Assembly (NCBI GenBank): GCA_029932585.1
Contig: JAOZPU010000005.1
Span: 13,527 to 51,115, forward strand
DNA from: Spirochaetia bacterium
GTDB lineage: Bacteria; Spirochaetota; Spirochaetia; B11-G9
Direction: 5' to 3'
DNA: 37,589 nucleotides
Both the position numbers and the translations under genes were made by a program. The notes under the pieces are model-generated. The model was not told the DNA's origin. It worked only from the letters and a program-made list of their open reading frames with translations, and searched no databases. Positions 26,167 through 36,043 of this stretch are shown here, piece after piece. The stretch's first letter is position 1, and the number at the start of each line of letters is the position of its first letter.

Positions 26167-27104
26167 AAATATCAATAATCGGAGCAGGAGCTATGGGCTC
26201 ACTGTACGGTGGAAAATTATCCCTGTCTGGTAATGATGTTGTTCTCTACGATATTAATAAAGCTCATGTTGATACTATCAATTCAAAAGGTCTTATTATT
26301 GAGGAATCTGATACTGGAGAAAAAATAACTGCTCATCCAACAGCATCTTCTAATCCAGAGGATGTTTCAGGATCAGATTTGTTGATAATTTTTGTTAAAT
26401 CAACAGCAACTAAATTAGTTTCTGAGCAATTTGTAAAATATGCAAAACCTGAAACTATTGCTCTGACCCTCCAGAATGGTTTAGGTAATGAGGATATTAT
26501 AAGGGATTCCTTTGGAGCCGAAAGAACTGCAGCCGGAGTTACTTCCCAGGGTGCCACATTTCTTGGACCGGGGAAAATACGTCATGCTGGAAATGGCCCT
26601 ACTCACATTTGTATGTCAAATAAAGATAACACTAAACTTAAAGAAGTTATACGGGTTTTTTCAGAAAGCGGCTTTGAAATTCATATTGAAGAAAATATAG
26701 CAGATCTTGTTTGGAGCAAACTTGTAATTAATGTGGGAATTAACGCAGTAACAGCTCTTTCAGGTCTTGAAAATGGCAAACTTCTTGATTATTCCGATAT
26801 GAAATCTCTAATGGCAGATCTTGTTGGAGAAGCGGTAACGGTCGCTGAAAAAAAGGGAATAAAGCTTAGCTACGATGATCCTTTGCAGATTGTATACGAT
26901 GTTTCTGAAAAAACTGCTCTTAATAGGTCTTCCATGTTACAGGATTTTGATCGGGGAAGTCTTACGGAGATAGATTTTATTAATTATGCTATAGTAAGGG
27001 AAGGGGCAAAACTTGGAATTGCCACTCCGTTTAATAGTGCAATTTCAAAACTTGTTAAATCTATGGAACTTGTAAACAGGAGTAGGAAGGTTACAGATGC
27101 TTAG
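26163..27104 (+). CDS. Ketopantoate reductase family protein (2-dehydropantoate 2-reductase-like)
   Basis: 'MKISIIGAGAMGSLYGGKLSLSGNDVVLYD', 'LTLQNGLGNEDII', 'VWSKLVINVGINAVTALSGLENGKLL'; ATGA overlap with upstream gene. Confidence 0.9.
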   Translation: MKISIIGAGAMGSLYGGKLSLSGNDVVLYDINKAHVDTINSKGLIIEESDTGEKITAHPTASSNPEDVSGSDLLIIFVKSTATKLVSEQFVKYAKPETIALTLQNGLGNEDIIRDSFGAERTAAGVTSQGATFLGPGKIRHAGNGPTHICMSNKDNTKLKEVIRVFSESGFEIHIEENIADLVWSKLVINVGINAVTALSGLENGKLLDYSDMKSLMADLVGEAVTVAEKKGIKLSYDDPLQIVYDVSEKTALNRSSMLQDFDRGSLTEIDFINYAIVREGAKLGIATPFNSAISKLVKSMELVNRSRKVTDA

Positions 27105-28320
27105 TGATTTCGAAAAAAATCTTTTTAACTATATTGATGAAAATGAGCTTGTTGAACTTACTCGAAATTTGATCAAAATTGATTCTGTTATTCGTCCTGA
27201 AACAGGAAATACAGAAGCAAAGGTTGTTGAATTTATTGCAAACTGGATTAGAACAGAATTGGAACTGGAACCTGAAATTAATGAAGTTTTACCTGGAAGA
27301 GAAAATATTATTCTAAAAATTGATTCAGGAAGACCTGGTAAAACACTTATGTTTGAAGGTCATACTGATGTTGTTTCTGAAGGTGTAATCTCTCTTTGGA
27401 AGCATGATCCCTTTGGCGCAGTAATTGAAGATGGAAAGATCTATGGCCGTGGATCATGTGATATGAAAGCTGGAGTTGCAGTTAACCTGCTAACTGTAAA
27501 AGCTATGCTTAAATCTAAAGTTGAATTTAGCGGTAGAATAATTCTTGGTATTCTTTGTGATGAAGAAGATCTTATGCTTGGTGTTCAGGATTTTATTAAA
27601 CAGGGTCATGCTGATAATGTTGATGCCTGCCTTGTTTCAGAACCTGAGGAAAATCAGTTATGTATAAGTATGAAAGGAGCTCTTCGAATTAAACTTACAG
27701 TTCATGGGAAAATGGCCCATGGTGCTATGCCTCTTGCAGGAATAAATCCTAATACCAGACTTGCCTGGATAATTCTTGCATTTCAGGAATATGAGGAAAG
27801 CCTTAAAGAAGAATTTGGTGAGGATGAATATCTTGGCTGGCCTTCAGTAACTTTTACAGTTATTCAATCACCTCCACCACCAGAGCCTCCCCAGTTAAAT
27901 GTAATGCCTGGTGAATCTGTTGCATATGTAGATATTAGAACTATTCCCGGGCAGGACCATAAAGAGATAAAAGAAGCTTTAGGAAATATTCTAAAAGAAC
28001 TTGGTAATCAGGATCCTGATTTCAATGTTACAATGGACTATCTGGCAGACAAACCAGTGGTGAGTATGAGTAAGGATGAGCCCATTGTTCTTACTGCAGC
28101 AGCTGTTTATAAAGATCTGACAGGAAAAGAACCTGTTTATAATGGTGTTCCCGGAGCAACAGATGGTACATATCTTAGAGATCTAAAAGGTATTCCATGC
28201 CTTGTAAATGGACCAGGCCCCAGACATATTCCTCATCAGACAGATGAATATGTAGAAATTGATGAATTAGTAGAATCACTAAAACTGTATGTTTTAACAA
28301 CTTATAGGTTTTTAAATTAG
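27097..28320 (+). CDS. M20 family metallopeptidase (ArgE/DapE-like)
   Basis: 'FEGHTDVVSEG', 'GRGSCDMKAGVAV', 'CDEEDLMLGVQDFI', 'KMAHGAMPLAGINPNTRLA'. Confidence 0.93.
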   Translation: MLSDFEKNLFNYIDENELVELTRNLIKIDSVIRPETGNTEAKVVEFIANWIRTELELEPEINEVLPGRENIILKIDSGRPGKTLMFEGHTDVVSEGVISLWKHDPFGAVIEDGKIYGRGSCDMKAGVAVNLLTVKAMLKSKVEFSGRIILGILCDEEDLMLGVQDFIKQGHADNVDACLVSEPEENQLCISMKGALRIKLTVHGKMAHGAMPLAGINPNTRLAWIILAFQEYEESLKEEFGEDEYLGWPSVTFTVIQSPPPPEPPQLNVMPGESVAYVDIRTIPGQDHKEIKEALGNILKELGNQDPDFNVTMDYLADKPVVSMSKDEPIVLTAAAVYKDLTGKEPVYNGVPGATDGTYLRDLKGIPCLVNGPGPRHIPHQTDEYVEIDELVESLKLYVLTTYRFLN

Positions 28321-28385
28321 GCTTTTATAATGTTGCACAGCACAAAAAGCTATAAATGAGAGAAATTTGAAATAAAAGGATTTTT

Positions 28386-29078
28386 ATGTCGGGTGGAAAG
28401 AAATATATATGGTTTGATCTTGGGTATACTCTACTTAAATTGAAGAGAGAAGAGAGTTTTAGGAATATTCTTTCAGATCTTGGTTTCGAAGTATCAATTA
28501 GTCAAATTGAAAAAGCTTTTCATCTTACAGATAAACTTTTTATGAGAAAGTATCCAGGTGTTCTTGGCAAGAGTAGGGCGTTCTATATGCCTATGTATCT
28601 TGGGAATATGATATATGCTCTTGGTTTACGGACAGATATCTGTCCTCTTTTTTTGGAATGGAAGAAAAAACTTGAAAATCCATTTAAGGTCTGGGCTCCT
28701 TTTGATAATGTAAAAAATGAACTTAAAAATCTTGTCTCAGAAGGTTATCGTCTTGGAGTAATCTCCAATTGGGATAAAACTGCAGTTCCATTACTGGATC
28801 AGTTTGAACTTACCTCTTTTTTTGACAATATAATAATATCGTCAGAAGTAGGATGTGAAAAACCTGATATAAAGATATTCCAAATTGCTCTGGATAAGGC
28901 TTCAGTTCCTGTAGAGGATTGTCTTTATGTTGGAGACAATTATTATGATGATGGAATTGGAAGTAAGAATATTGGAATGGATTTTGTAATTATAAATGCA
29001 TATAGCGATCTGGGTGTTGAGGAACTGGATGATTGTAATATAATTACTGATATAACTCAGCTTAGGGAGTATTTATGA
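28386..29078 (+). CDS. HAD family hydrolase
   Basis: 'WFDLGYTLLKL', 'LGVISNWD', 'SSEVGCEKPDIKIFQIAL', 'LYVGDNYYDDGIGSKNIGM'. Confidence 0.9.
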   Translation: MSGGKKYIWFDLGYTLLKLKREESFRNILSDLGFEVSISQIEKAFHLTDKLFMRKYPGVLGKSRAFYMPMYLGNMIYALGLRTDICPLFLEWKKKLENPFKVWAPFDNVKNELKNLVSEGYRLGVISNWDKTAVPLLDQFELTSFFDNIIISSEVGCEKPDIKIFQIALDKASVPVEDCLYVGDNYYDDGIGSKNIGMDFVIINAYSDLGVEELDDCNIITDITQLREYL

Positions 29079-29806
29079 AACTAACTGTAGTTGGTCACTG
29101 GGGAGCATATCCCGGCCCGGGAGGAGCCAGTTCCGGTTATTTATTAGAAGAGAACAATGAAAGTTTGTTGTTGGACTGTGGGTCGGGTGTGCTTGCAAAA
29201 CTGTATGAATATACTGATATCAGCCAGTTGAATAATGTTGTATTATCTCATTATCATTCAGATCATATAGCAGATATTGGATGTCTCCAGTATGCATCAA
29301 AGGTACAGTTAAGTCTTGGTGAGAGAATAGATCCCATATCTATTTATGGACACACACTTTCAGATTTTTTTAATAAATTAAGTTATGAAAATGCTTCAGT
29401 TGGAAAGCCTATACAAGAGGGTACCTCTGTTAGTATTGGCCCCATAACTCTTCATTTTAAGCATACAACCCATCCTGCTCCTGCTTTAGCAATGCGGATT
29501 GAATCTGAAAATGGTTCTATGGGTTATACAGCAGATACCGGGTGGAATGATTCTCTTATAGATTTTTTTAGTGGAGTAGATTTACTTCTTTGTGAATCAA
29601 GTCTATATAATAAATATAAGGGGAGAGTTGAAGGACATCTTACTGCTGGAGAAGCTGGTCTTCTTGCTAAAGAGGCCGGTGTCGGGCAGTTAGTTCTTAC
29701 TCATATGCCACATTTTGGTGATCATAATGAACTTAAAATAGAGGCTGGAAATGTCTATAGTGGAAAAATAGAACTTGCAGAGAGTGGTAAAGTCTGGATA
29801 ATCTGA
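29075..29806 (+). CDS. MBL-fold metallo-hydrolase
   Basis: 'LLLDCGSGVLAKL', 'VLSHYHSDHIADIG' (HxHxDH), 'YTADTGWND', 'LLCESSLYN', 'HLTAGEAGLLAKEAGVGQLVLTH'. Confidence 0.93.
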   Translation: MKLTVVGHWGAYPGPGGASSGYLLEENNESLLLDCGSGVLAKLYEYTDISQLNNVVLSHYHSDHIADIGCLQYASKVQLSLGERIDPISIYGHTLSDFFNKLSYENASVGKPIQEGTSVSIGPITLHFKHTTHPAPALAMRIESENGSMGYTADTGWNDSLIDFFSGVDLLLCESSLYNKYKGRVEGHLTAGEAGLLAKEAGVGQLVLTHMPHFGDHNELKIEAGNVYSGKIELAESGKVWII

Positions 29807-29873
29807 AATTGTGAGAATTATATAGAAATGTATTTGTCTAATATATGATTTTTATGGCATACTTAGGGGTAAT

Positions 29874-30800
29874 ATGGAATTATTGTTATTTATTGTAAGA
29901 CGTTTTCTCAGATTGGTATTAACTATTCTTATTATCTCTACAATTATTTTTTTCGTGATAAGGGTTATTCCTGGTGATCCTGCTCTTGTAGTTGCAGGCA
30001 TTGATGCCTCGGATGATGATATTCAGGCTATTCGTGTTCGTCTCGGGACAGATGTTCCTGTAGGTGTTCAGTATGTACGGTGGTTATCGGATATTGTTCG
30101 TTTTGATTTTGGTGAATCCATGATATCCGGTGCTTCAGTTAATAAGCTTATTTTAGAGCGTTTTCCTTTAACACTTACTCTTGCTGTTTTAGGAATTATG
30201 CTGGGTATTATTGTTGCAATTCCTCTTGGGGTTCTTTCGGCTGTACATAGGTGGTCCTTTTGGGATTACTTTGGGATGGTATATTCACAGATGGGTATGG
30301 CCATACCAAGTTTCTGGCTGGGACTGATTCTATTACTTGTTTTTGCTGTAAAAATACCTCTGTTTCCACTGTTTGGGTCGGATAGTCTTAAACATTTAAT
30401 TCTACCTGCAATTGCTCTTGGTTTTGCCCGTGCTGCGGTTATTCTTAGACTAACCAGAGCTGCTATGGTGGAGGAACTAAGTAGAGAATATATTATAACC
30501 GCAAGAGCAAAAGGTCTGACAGACAGAATGATTCGATACAAGCATGCACTGCGAAATGCAATGATAGCTGTTGTAACTATAACAGGGATTCAGTTTGGCT
30601 ATATGCTTGGTGGAGCAATTATTGTTGAGCAGGTTTTTTCTCTGCCTGGTCTTGGTAGATTATTTTTATATGCAATTTATCAACGTGATTTCCCTTTAAT
30701 TCAGGGTGGTGTTGTTTTTATAGCTATTGTTTTTTCTCTGGTTAACTTTGCTGTAGATATTCTTTACAGTGTGCTTAATCCTAAGATAAGGATTTCATAG
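29874..30800 (+). CDS. Peptide ABC transporter permease (DppB/OppB type)
   Basis: 'VIRVIPGDPALVVAG', 'YIITARAKGLTDRMIRYKHALRNAMIAVVTI', 'VEQVFSLPGLGRLFLYAI'. Confidence 0.94.
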   Translation: MELLLFIVRRFLRLVLTILIISTIIFFVIRVIPGDPALVVAGIDASDDDIQAIRVRLGTDVPVGVQYVRWLSDIVRFDFGESMISGASVNKLILERFPLTLTLAVLGIMLGIIVAIPLGVLSAVHRWSFWDYFGMVYSQMGMAIPSFWLGLILLLVFAVKIPLFPLFGSDSLKHLILPAIALGFARAAVILRLTRAAMVEELSREYIITARAKGLTDRMIRYKHALRNAMIAVVTITGIQFGYMLGGAIIVEQVFSLPGLGRLFLYAIYQRDFPLIQGGVVFIAIVFSLVNFAVDILYSVLNPKIRIS

Positions 30801-31786
30801 TGCTTGAAATAAAAAATCTTAACATAAGTTTCGTCCAGGGAGAAAAAGAGGCTAATGCACTTAGAGGTATTAGTTTAAGTCTTAAACGAAATGAAGTACA
30901 TTCTCTTGTTGGTGAATCCGGATCAGGAAAAACAGTAACATCTACCTGTATAATGGGACTTCTCCCTACACCTCCTGGTCGTATAAATTCCGGTCAGATT
31001 ATTCTTAATAATCAGGATCTTCTTCTTCTGGAGGAAAAGGATCAAAGGCAAATTAGAGGTAAAGAGATTGCTATGGTTTTTCAGGAACCTGCACGATATC
31101 TAAATCCCACTTTAAAGGTTGGAGATCAAATTACGGAGATGTTAATTCTTCATCTTGGTATGAGTAATATTGAGGCTGTAGATCGGGCACTAGAGATACT
31201 TGAACTTGTTGGCCTTGAAGGTGGCAAACGAATTCTTGACAGTTATCCTCATGAACTTTCAGGTGGAATGAAACAGCGAATTATGATAGCTATAGCTATA
31301 AGTTGTAATCCTGCTTTTTTAATTGCAGATGAACCAACAACAGCCCTGGATGTAACTCTTCAGCTTCAGATACTTAATCTTATGCTAAGTTTGAAAAACA
31401 CTCTGGATATGGGAATTTTATTTATTTCACATGATTTGCGAGTTGTTCATGATATTTCTGACTGGGTTTCGGTAATATATGCAGGAAGAATTGTTGAATC
31501 AACGTCTCGTAAAGAGCTATTTACGAATCCGAAACATCCATATACACGACTTCTTCTTGAATCTATTCCTGATGCAGATAAAAGAGGTCAAAGGCTTCAG
31601 ACTATACCAGGAAAAGTTCCTGATGCAGAGAATATACCTGGGGGTTGTGCTTTTCATACAAGATGTCCTATTGCAGAGGATATTTGCAAAACAGACTTAC
31701 CTGAGACAAAAGAAGTAGGTTCGGATAATTCTGGTACCTCTCATACAGCAGCATGTCACTTTATTGGAAAACAATGGAAAAATTAA
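30800..31786 (+). CDS. Peptide ABC transporter ATP-binding protein (DppD/OppD type)
   Basis: Walker A 'GESGSGKT', 'LSGGMKQRIMIAIAIS', 'LIADEPTTALDVT', C-terminal 'GGCAFHTRCPIAEDIC'; GTG start. Confidence 0.95.
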   Translation: MLEIKNLNISFVQGEKEANALRGISLSLKRNEVHSLVGESGSGKTVTSTCIMGLLPTPPGRINSGQIILNNQDLLLLEEKDQRQIRGKEIAMVFQEPARYLNPTLKVGDQITEMLILHLGMSNIEAVDRALEILELVGLEGGKRILDSYPHELSGGMKQRIMIAIAISCNPAFLIADEPTTALDVTLQLQILNLMLSLKNTLDMGILFISHDLRVVHDISDWVSVIYAGRIVESTSRKELFTNPKHPYTRLLLESIPDADKRGQRLQTIPGKVPDAENIPGGCAFHTRCPIAEDICKTDLPETKEVGSDNSGTSHTAACHFIGKQWKN

Positions 31787-32703
31787 TTGAATTAAAAAAT
31801 ATTATCAAGGTTTTCAAAAGCCACAAACTCATATCTGTAAAAAAGGATAACTACGTAGCTGTCAATAATGTAAGTCTTGATATACAGAAAAATACTATTT
31901 TCGGTCTGGTTGGTGAGTCTGGTTGTGGAAAAACAACTCTTGCCAGATCTGTAATGATGCTGGATCCTCCCAGTTCCGGAGAAATCATTTACAATGGGAA
32001 AAATATTTCAGGCATTTCAAGAAAAGAACTCCATCCATACAGGTCAAGAATGCAGATCGTCTTTCAGGATCCAAATAGCGCCCTTAATCCTAAAATGTCC
32101 ATATATAACTGTATGAAAGAAGGTTTGGTAAACAGAAAGTTTCCAAAAGATAAGATGGATAGTAAAATTAAGAGTTTGCTTGATCTTGTTGGAATTTCTC
32201 CAAATCATGTAAATCGATTTCCACACGAATTTTCAGGAGGGCAAAAGCAGAGAATTGTTATTGCCCGGGCACTTTCCATGGAACCGGAATTTCTTGTTTT
32301 GGATGAACCTGTTTCTAATCTTGATGTATCAATTCAGGCTCAAATAATAAATCTTTTACTGGATTTAAAAGATGAGTTTTCATTGACGTATCTTTTTATC
32401 TCCCATGACCTTAATCTTGTTTCATATTTAAGTGATGAGGTTGCTGTGATGTATAAAGGAGAGATTGTGGAGACTGCTAAAACAGAAAAAATTATGAAGA
32501 AACCCATGCATCCATATACTCTCAAATTGTTTTCATCTGCTCCAGGTAAAGATAGTAATAATCTTTTTGAAGCAGATGATAGCTACAGAGAAGGGTTACC
32601 TGAAAAATTTACATATTTCCCTCCAAATCCTGATTCTACTTTGCAGCTAATAGATATTGGAGAAGATCACAGAGTTGGTTGTTATACATTAAACGGATCG
32701 TAG
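31774..32703 (+). CDS. Peptide ABC transporter ATP-binding protein (DppF/OppF type)
   Basis: Walker A 'GESGCGKTT', 'FSGGQKQRIVIARAL', 'LVLDEPVSNLDVSIQ'; start 31774 (MEKLIELKN) preferred over 31753. Confidence 0.94.
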   Translation: MEKLIELKNIIKVFKSHKLISVKKDNYVAVNNVSLDIQKNTIFGLVGESGCGKTTLARSVMMLDPPSSGEIIYNGKNISGISRKELHPYRSRMQIVFQDPNSALNPKMSIYNCMKEGLVNRKFPKDKMDSKIKSLLDLVGISPNHVNRFPHEFSGGQKQRIVIARALSMEPEFLVLDEPVSNLDVSIQAQIINLLLDLKDEFSLTYLFISHDLNLVSYLSDEVAVMYKGEIVETAKTEKIMKKPMHPYTLKLFSSAPGKDSNNLFEADDSYREGLPEKFTYFPPNPDSTLQLIDIGEDHRVGCYTLNGS

Positions 32704-32721
32704 ATTCGTAAAAAATATATA

Positions 32722-32767
32722 TCGATAAAATGGGCGATACGAAGTGTCAAGGTTCTATTTTAGTCGA
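32722..32767 (+). promoter_or_regulatory. Candidate structured leader / intercistronic hairpin element, copy B (upstream of SBP gene)
   Basis: tcgataaaatgggcgatacgaagtgtcaaggttctattttagtcga; 34/42 identical to copy A; outer stem extended by TCGA ends; inner stem GATAC-GAA-GTGTC; 3 nt before SD ggag. Confidence 0.6.
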
Positions 32768-32780
32768 AAAGGAGTAACAT

Positions 32781-34286
32781 ATGAGAAAGGCAGCAAAATT
32801 TGGATTATTTCTTGTCATGATTATGCTTATGACAGGGATGCTGTTTGCAGCTGGGAGTAAAGAGGTTAAACCCCTCAATTTTGCTTTGGCTGGAAATCCT
32901 GATACATTAGATCCTCACAAAACTTCGGGGACTCTTACGTTTCAAACAGTTAAGAGTGTTTACGATACACTGGCAGAACCAGATGAAAATGGTGTTATTG
33001 TACCGGCTCTTGCTGAAAGTTGGGATGTCTCAGCTGATTCACTTACATGGACCTTTCATTTAAGAAAGGGTGTAAAATTTCATAATGGTGATGCTTTTAC
33101 ATCTGCAGATGTTAAGGCTTCTTTTGAAAGAGTTCTGGCAGAAGAAACAGCTTCTCCTCATAGAAAAGAGATGGGTATTATTGCATCTATGGATACACCT
33201 GATGATTTAACAATTGTATTTAATCTTTCTGGCCCACATGCTCCTTTTCTTGCAACCCTTGCTTCCGGTTGGAGTGCAATTCTTCCTAAGAGTCTGATTG
33301 ATACAGGTCATGATTTTGACTCTCTTCCTGTAGGAACCGGACCTTTTAAACTGGAAGAATGGGTTCGTGACAGTAAGGTTGTATTTTCAAAGAATGATGA
33401 TTACTGGATGAAAGGACTACCAAAACTGGATAAGGTTATTCTTCACATTATACCAGAGACATCTGTTGTTGTTCAGGGACTTATTTCCGGTCAGATAGAT
33501 GTAGTTTATATTGTTGACAGTGATGATATTCCAATGCTTGAAGCAAGTCCTGATGTTACACTGAAGGAGAATCTTACATCCCTTATAATGGTTATGCCAA
33601 TGAACACCAGCAAACCTCCTCTTGATGATATTAGAGTACGTCAGGCTATTAACTATGCTATTGATAAGCAGAAAATACTTGATATTGCATATGGTGGTGG
33701 TGAAACTATTGGAACATTTATGGATCGTGGGAATGCATACTATAAAGATTTTACAGATCTTTATCCATATAATCCCGAAAAGGCTAAAGCACTTCTAAAA
33801 GAAGCCGGTGTTGGTAATGATGTTGAATTAAAACTGTATCTTCCCCAAAATTATACCCTTCATGTTAAAGCTGGAGAGATGTATCAGGAGATGCTTACCA
33901 AGGTTGGCCTAAATGTAAAAATTCAGTTAATTGACTGGTCTACATGGATTAGTGATGTTTATAGAGCTAGTAAGTTTGACTTAACAGTTATTGGACATAC
34001 TGGAAAACTTGATCCTGATGGTACTCTTGGTGGTTATGGCGAAGGTAAATATGTTCAATGGTTTAATGATGATGCTGCAGGACTTATAAAGAAAGCAGCT
34101 GCAACAATTGGATATGAAGAAAGAAAGGTAATGTATGACCAGGTTCTTGAAATAATGGCAAAAGAAGTTCCTTTTGTTTACCTTGGTTCTTCCTATAGAA
34201 CAACTGCTTATCGATCTAATGTAACTGGATTTAGGATTACTCCGAACCTGGATACATTTGACTTCAGGTGGACAGAGTTTAAATAG
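32781..34286 (+). CDS. Peptide ABC transporter substrate-binding protein (SBP family 5)
   Basis: Signal peptide ending 'LFAAGSKEV'; 'NPDTLDPHKTSGTLTFQTVKSVYDTLAE', 'LRKGVKFHNGDAFTSADVKASFERVL', 'PVGTGPFKLEEW'. Confidence 0.95.
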   Translation: MRKAAKFGLFLVMIMLMTGMLFAAGSKEVKPLNFALAGNPDTLDPHKTSGTLTFQTVKSVYDTLAEPDENGVIVPALAESWDVSADSLTWTFHLRKGVKFHNGDAFTSADVKASFERVLAEETASPHRKEMGIIASMDTPDDLTIVFNLSGPHAPFLATLASGWSAILPKSLIDTGHDFDSLPVGTGPFKLEEWVRDSKVVFSKNDDYWMKGLPKLDKVILHIIPETSVVVQGLISGQIDVVYIVDSDDIPMLEASPDVTLKENLTSLIMVMPMNTSKPPLDDIRVRQAINYAIDKQKILDIAYGGGETIGTFMDRGNAYYKDFTDLYPYNPEKAKALLKEAGVGNDVELKLYLPQNYTLHVKAGEMYQEMLTKVGLNVKIQLIDWSTWISDVYRASKFDLTVIGHTGKLDPDGTLGGYGEGKYVQWFNDDAAGLIKKAAATIGYEERKVMYDQVLEIMAKEVPFVYLGSSYRTTAYRSNVTGFRITPNLDTFDFRWTEFK

Positions 34287-35105
34287 ATGATAATAAAAGG
34301 AAAGAACTGGGTTTTTAATATTTCAGTTCTGTTTATAATTCTTTTAGGGGCGGCTGCAATTGCAGCCCCCCTGGTTTCTCCATATAGTCCTACTGATCAG
34401 AATATTGATCGTAGGTTTTCAGCACCGGATTCTATTAATATTCTTGGTACAGATAATTTTGGAAGAGATATTCTTAGTCGAATTATTTATGGTTCCAGAT
34501 CTGCACTCCTTGTAGGAATAGTTTCTGCTTCCATAGCTGTTACTATTGGAATGACTGTAGGGCTTATTGCCGGCCTTGGAGGTAATTGGGTAGATAACCT
34601 GCTTATGCTCCTTATGGATTCGCTTTTATCGTTTCCTACAATTTTACTTGCAATTACGGTTGTTTCCTTTTTTGGCTACGGCCTCGTACAGGTTATGTCT
34701 GCTATTGGAATAATATACAGTCCTGTTTTTGCAAGGCTTGTAAGGGCAGAAACACTGGCTATAAAAACAGAGAGTTATATTGAAGCATCCCGTGCATTGG
34801 GTACACCTGTTATTAAACGGGTTTTTATTCACATTATTCCTAATCTTCTGGGAAAAGTTATAGTTCAGCTTACAATTACTTTTGCTCTTGCAGTTGTTAT
34901 TGAAGCATCTCTCTCTTATTTGGGTTTAGGTACTCAACCACCTGCACCAAGCTGGGGGTTAATGCTTAAAGATGCAAAGAATTATCTAATACAGGCACCA
35001 TGGATGGCAATATATCCTGGTCTTGCACTGGCTTTTACTGTATTTGCTTTTAATTTGATTGGTGATACTTTTGCCGAAAAACTTAATCCCAGAGTTCTAA
35101 AGTAG
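34287..35105 (+). CDS. Peptide ABC transporter permease (DppC/OppC type)
   Basis: 'LGTDNFGRDILSRIIYGSRSALLVGI', 'YIEASRALGTPVIKRVFIHIIPNLLGKV', 'EASLSYLGLGTQPPAPSWGLML'. Confidence 0.95.
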   Translation: MIIKGKNWVFNISVLFIILLGAAAIAAPLVSPYSPTDQNIDRRFSAPDSINILGTDNFGRDILSRIIYGSRSALLVGIVSASIAVTIGMTVGLIAGLGGNWVDNLLMLLMDSLLSFPTILLAITVVSFFGYGLVQVMSAIGIIYSPVFARLVRAETLAIKTESYIEASRALGTPVIKRVFIHIIPNLLGKVIVQLTITFALAVVIEASLSYLGLGTQPPAPSWGLMLKDAKNYLIQAPWMAIYPGLALAFTVFAFNLIGDTFAEKLNPRVLK

Positions 35106-35119
35106 AGCGGGAACTGGCA

Positions 35120-35938
35120 ATGAAAATAGGTATACTCTCTGATATCCATGTTGATATAAATTTTACAGATAAGGATATTATTACTCCATCAATCTGCAAT
35201 AATATTAAAGATAATGCTCTGGATATGATAATTATTGCCGGAGATGTTGCCAGCAATTATAAACTTATTCTAACAACTCTTGAAGAGATTGAAAAACAGA
35301 CAAATATTCCCTGTCTCTATGTCCCGGGTAATCACGATATCTGGGTAGAAAATTATCCTGAAAAGACATCCTGGGAAATTTATGAATTATTAAAATCTTA
35401 TCCCCACAATCTTGCAAATGGACCTTATGTTATAAATAATGACTGGGTAGTTATTGGAGATCTTGGTTGGTATGATTTTAGTTTTGGAGATTCAAATAAA
35501 TACAGTTTTGATGATTTTAGTAATATGAAATATGAAGAGAGAGTTTGGCAGGACAGTATTAAAGCTGTATGGAATAAGTCCACTCAGGATATGCATAGAT
35601 ATTTTATGGATAAACTGGAAAAACAGTTAAAAATGTACCAGAATAAAAATATTATAGTTGTCACTCATGTTCTTCCTATAATTGATTTTACAGTTCAACC
35701 TCCGTCCCCAATGTGGGAATATATGAATGCCTTTTTAGGAAGCTCAGAATATGGAGAGTTAATTTTAAAGTATCCAAATGTAAAATATGCTGTTTCGGGG
35801 CATGTCCATTACAGAAAACGTAAAAAAATAAATGAAACTGAGTTTATCTGTAATTGCCTTGGATACAAAAATGAGTGGTATAAGAATGATGATGCGGAAG
35901 TTGAAGTTGATAAGGCTTTGATGACTATTGGTATTTAA
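35120..35938 (+). CDS. Calcineurin-like metallophosphoesterase
   Basis: 'GILSDIHVD', 'IIAGDVASN', 'PGNHDIW', 'VVTHVLP', 'VSGHVHYRKR' metallophosphoesterase motifs. Confidence 0.92.
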   Translation: MKIGILSDIHVDINFTDKDIITPSICNNIKDNALDMIIIAGDVASNYKLILTTLEEIEKQTNIPCLYVPGNHDIWVENYPEKTSWEIYELLKSYPHNLANGPYVINNDWVVIGDLGWYDFSFGDSNKYSFDDFSNMKYEERVWQDSIKAVWNKSTQDMHRYFMDKLEKQLKMYQNKNIIVVTHVLPIIDFTVQPPSPMWEYMNAFLGSSEYGELILKYPNVKYAVSGHVHYRKRKKINETEFICNCLGYKNEWYKNDDAEVEVDKALMTIGI

Positions 35939-36009
35939 TTTTGTTGATATCCTTCTTTAATATATAAATAATAGACTGGCGCAAAAAGTTTTTATAACAT
36001 TCTTACTAC

Positions 36010-36037
36010 TTGACTAATATAGCCCGTAGGCTATAAT
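36010..36037 (+). promoter_or_regulatory. higBA promoter with embedded operator palindrome
   Basis: -35 TTGACT (36010..36015), 16-nt spacer, -10 TATAAT (36032..36037); palindrome TATAGCC-CGTA-GGCTATA (36018..36035) overlaps spacer and -10. Confidence 0.75.
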
Positions 36038-36043
36038 TATACT

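Noticed and set aside
28321-28350. Hairpin gcttttataatgttgcacagcacaaaaagc as a terminator between the M20 and HAD genes
   Set aside because: Stem is weak and interrupted and there is no T-run; not convincing.
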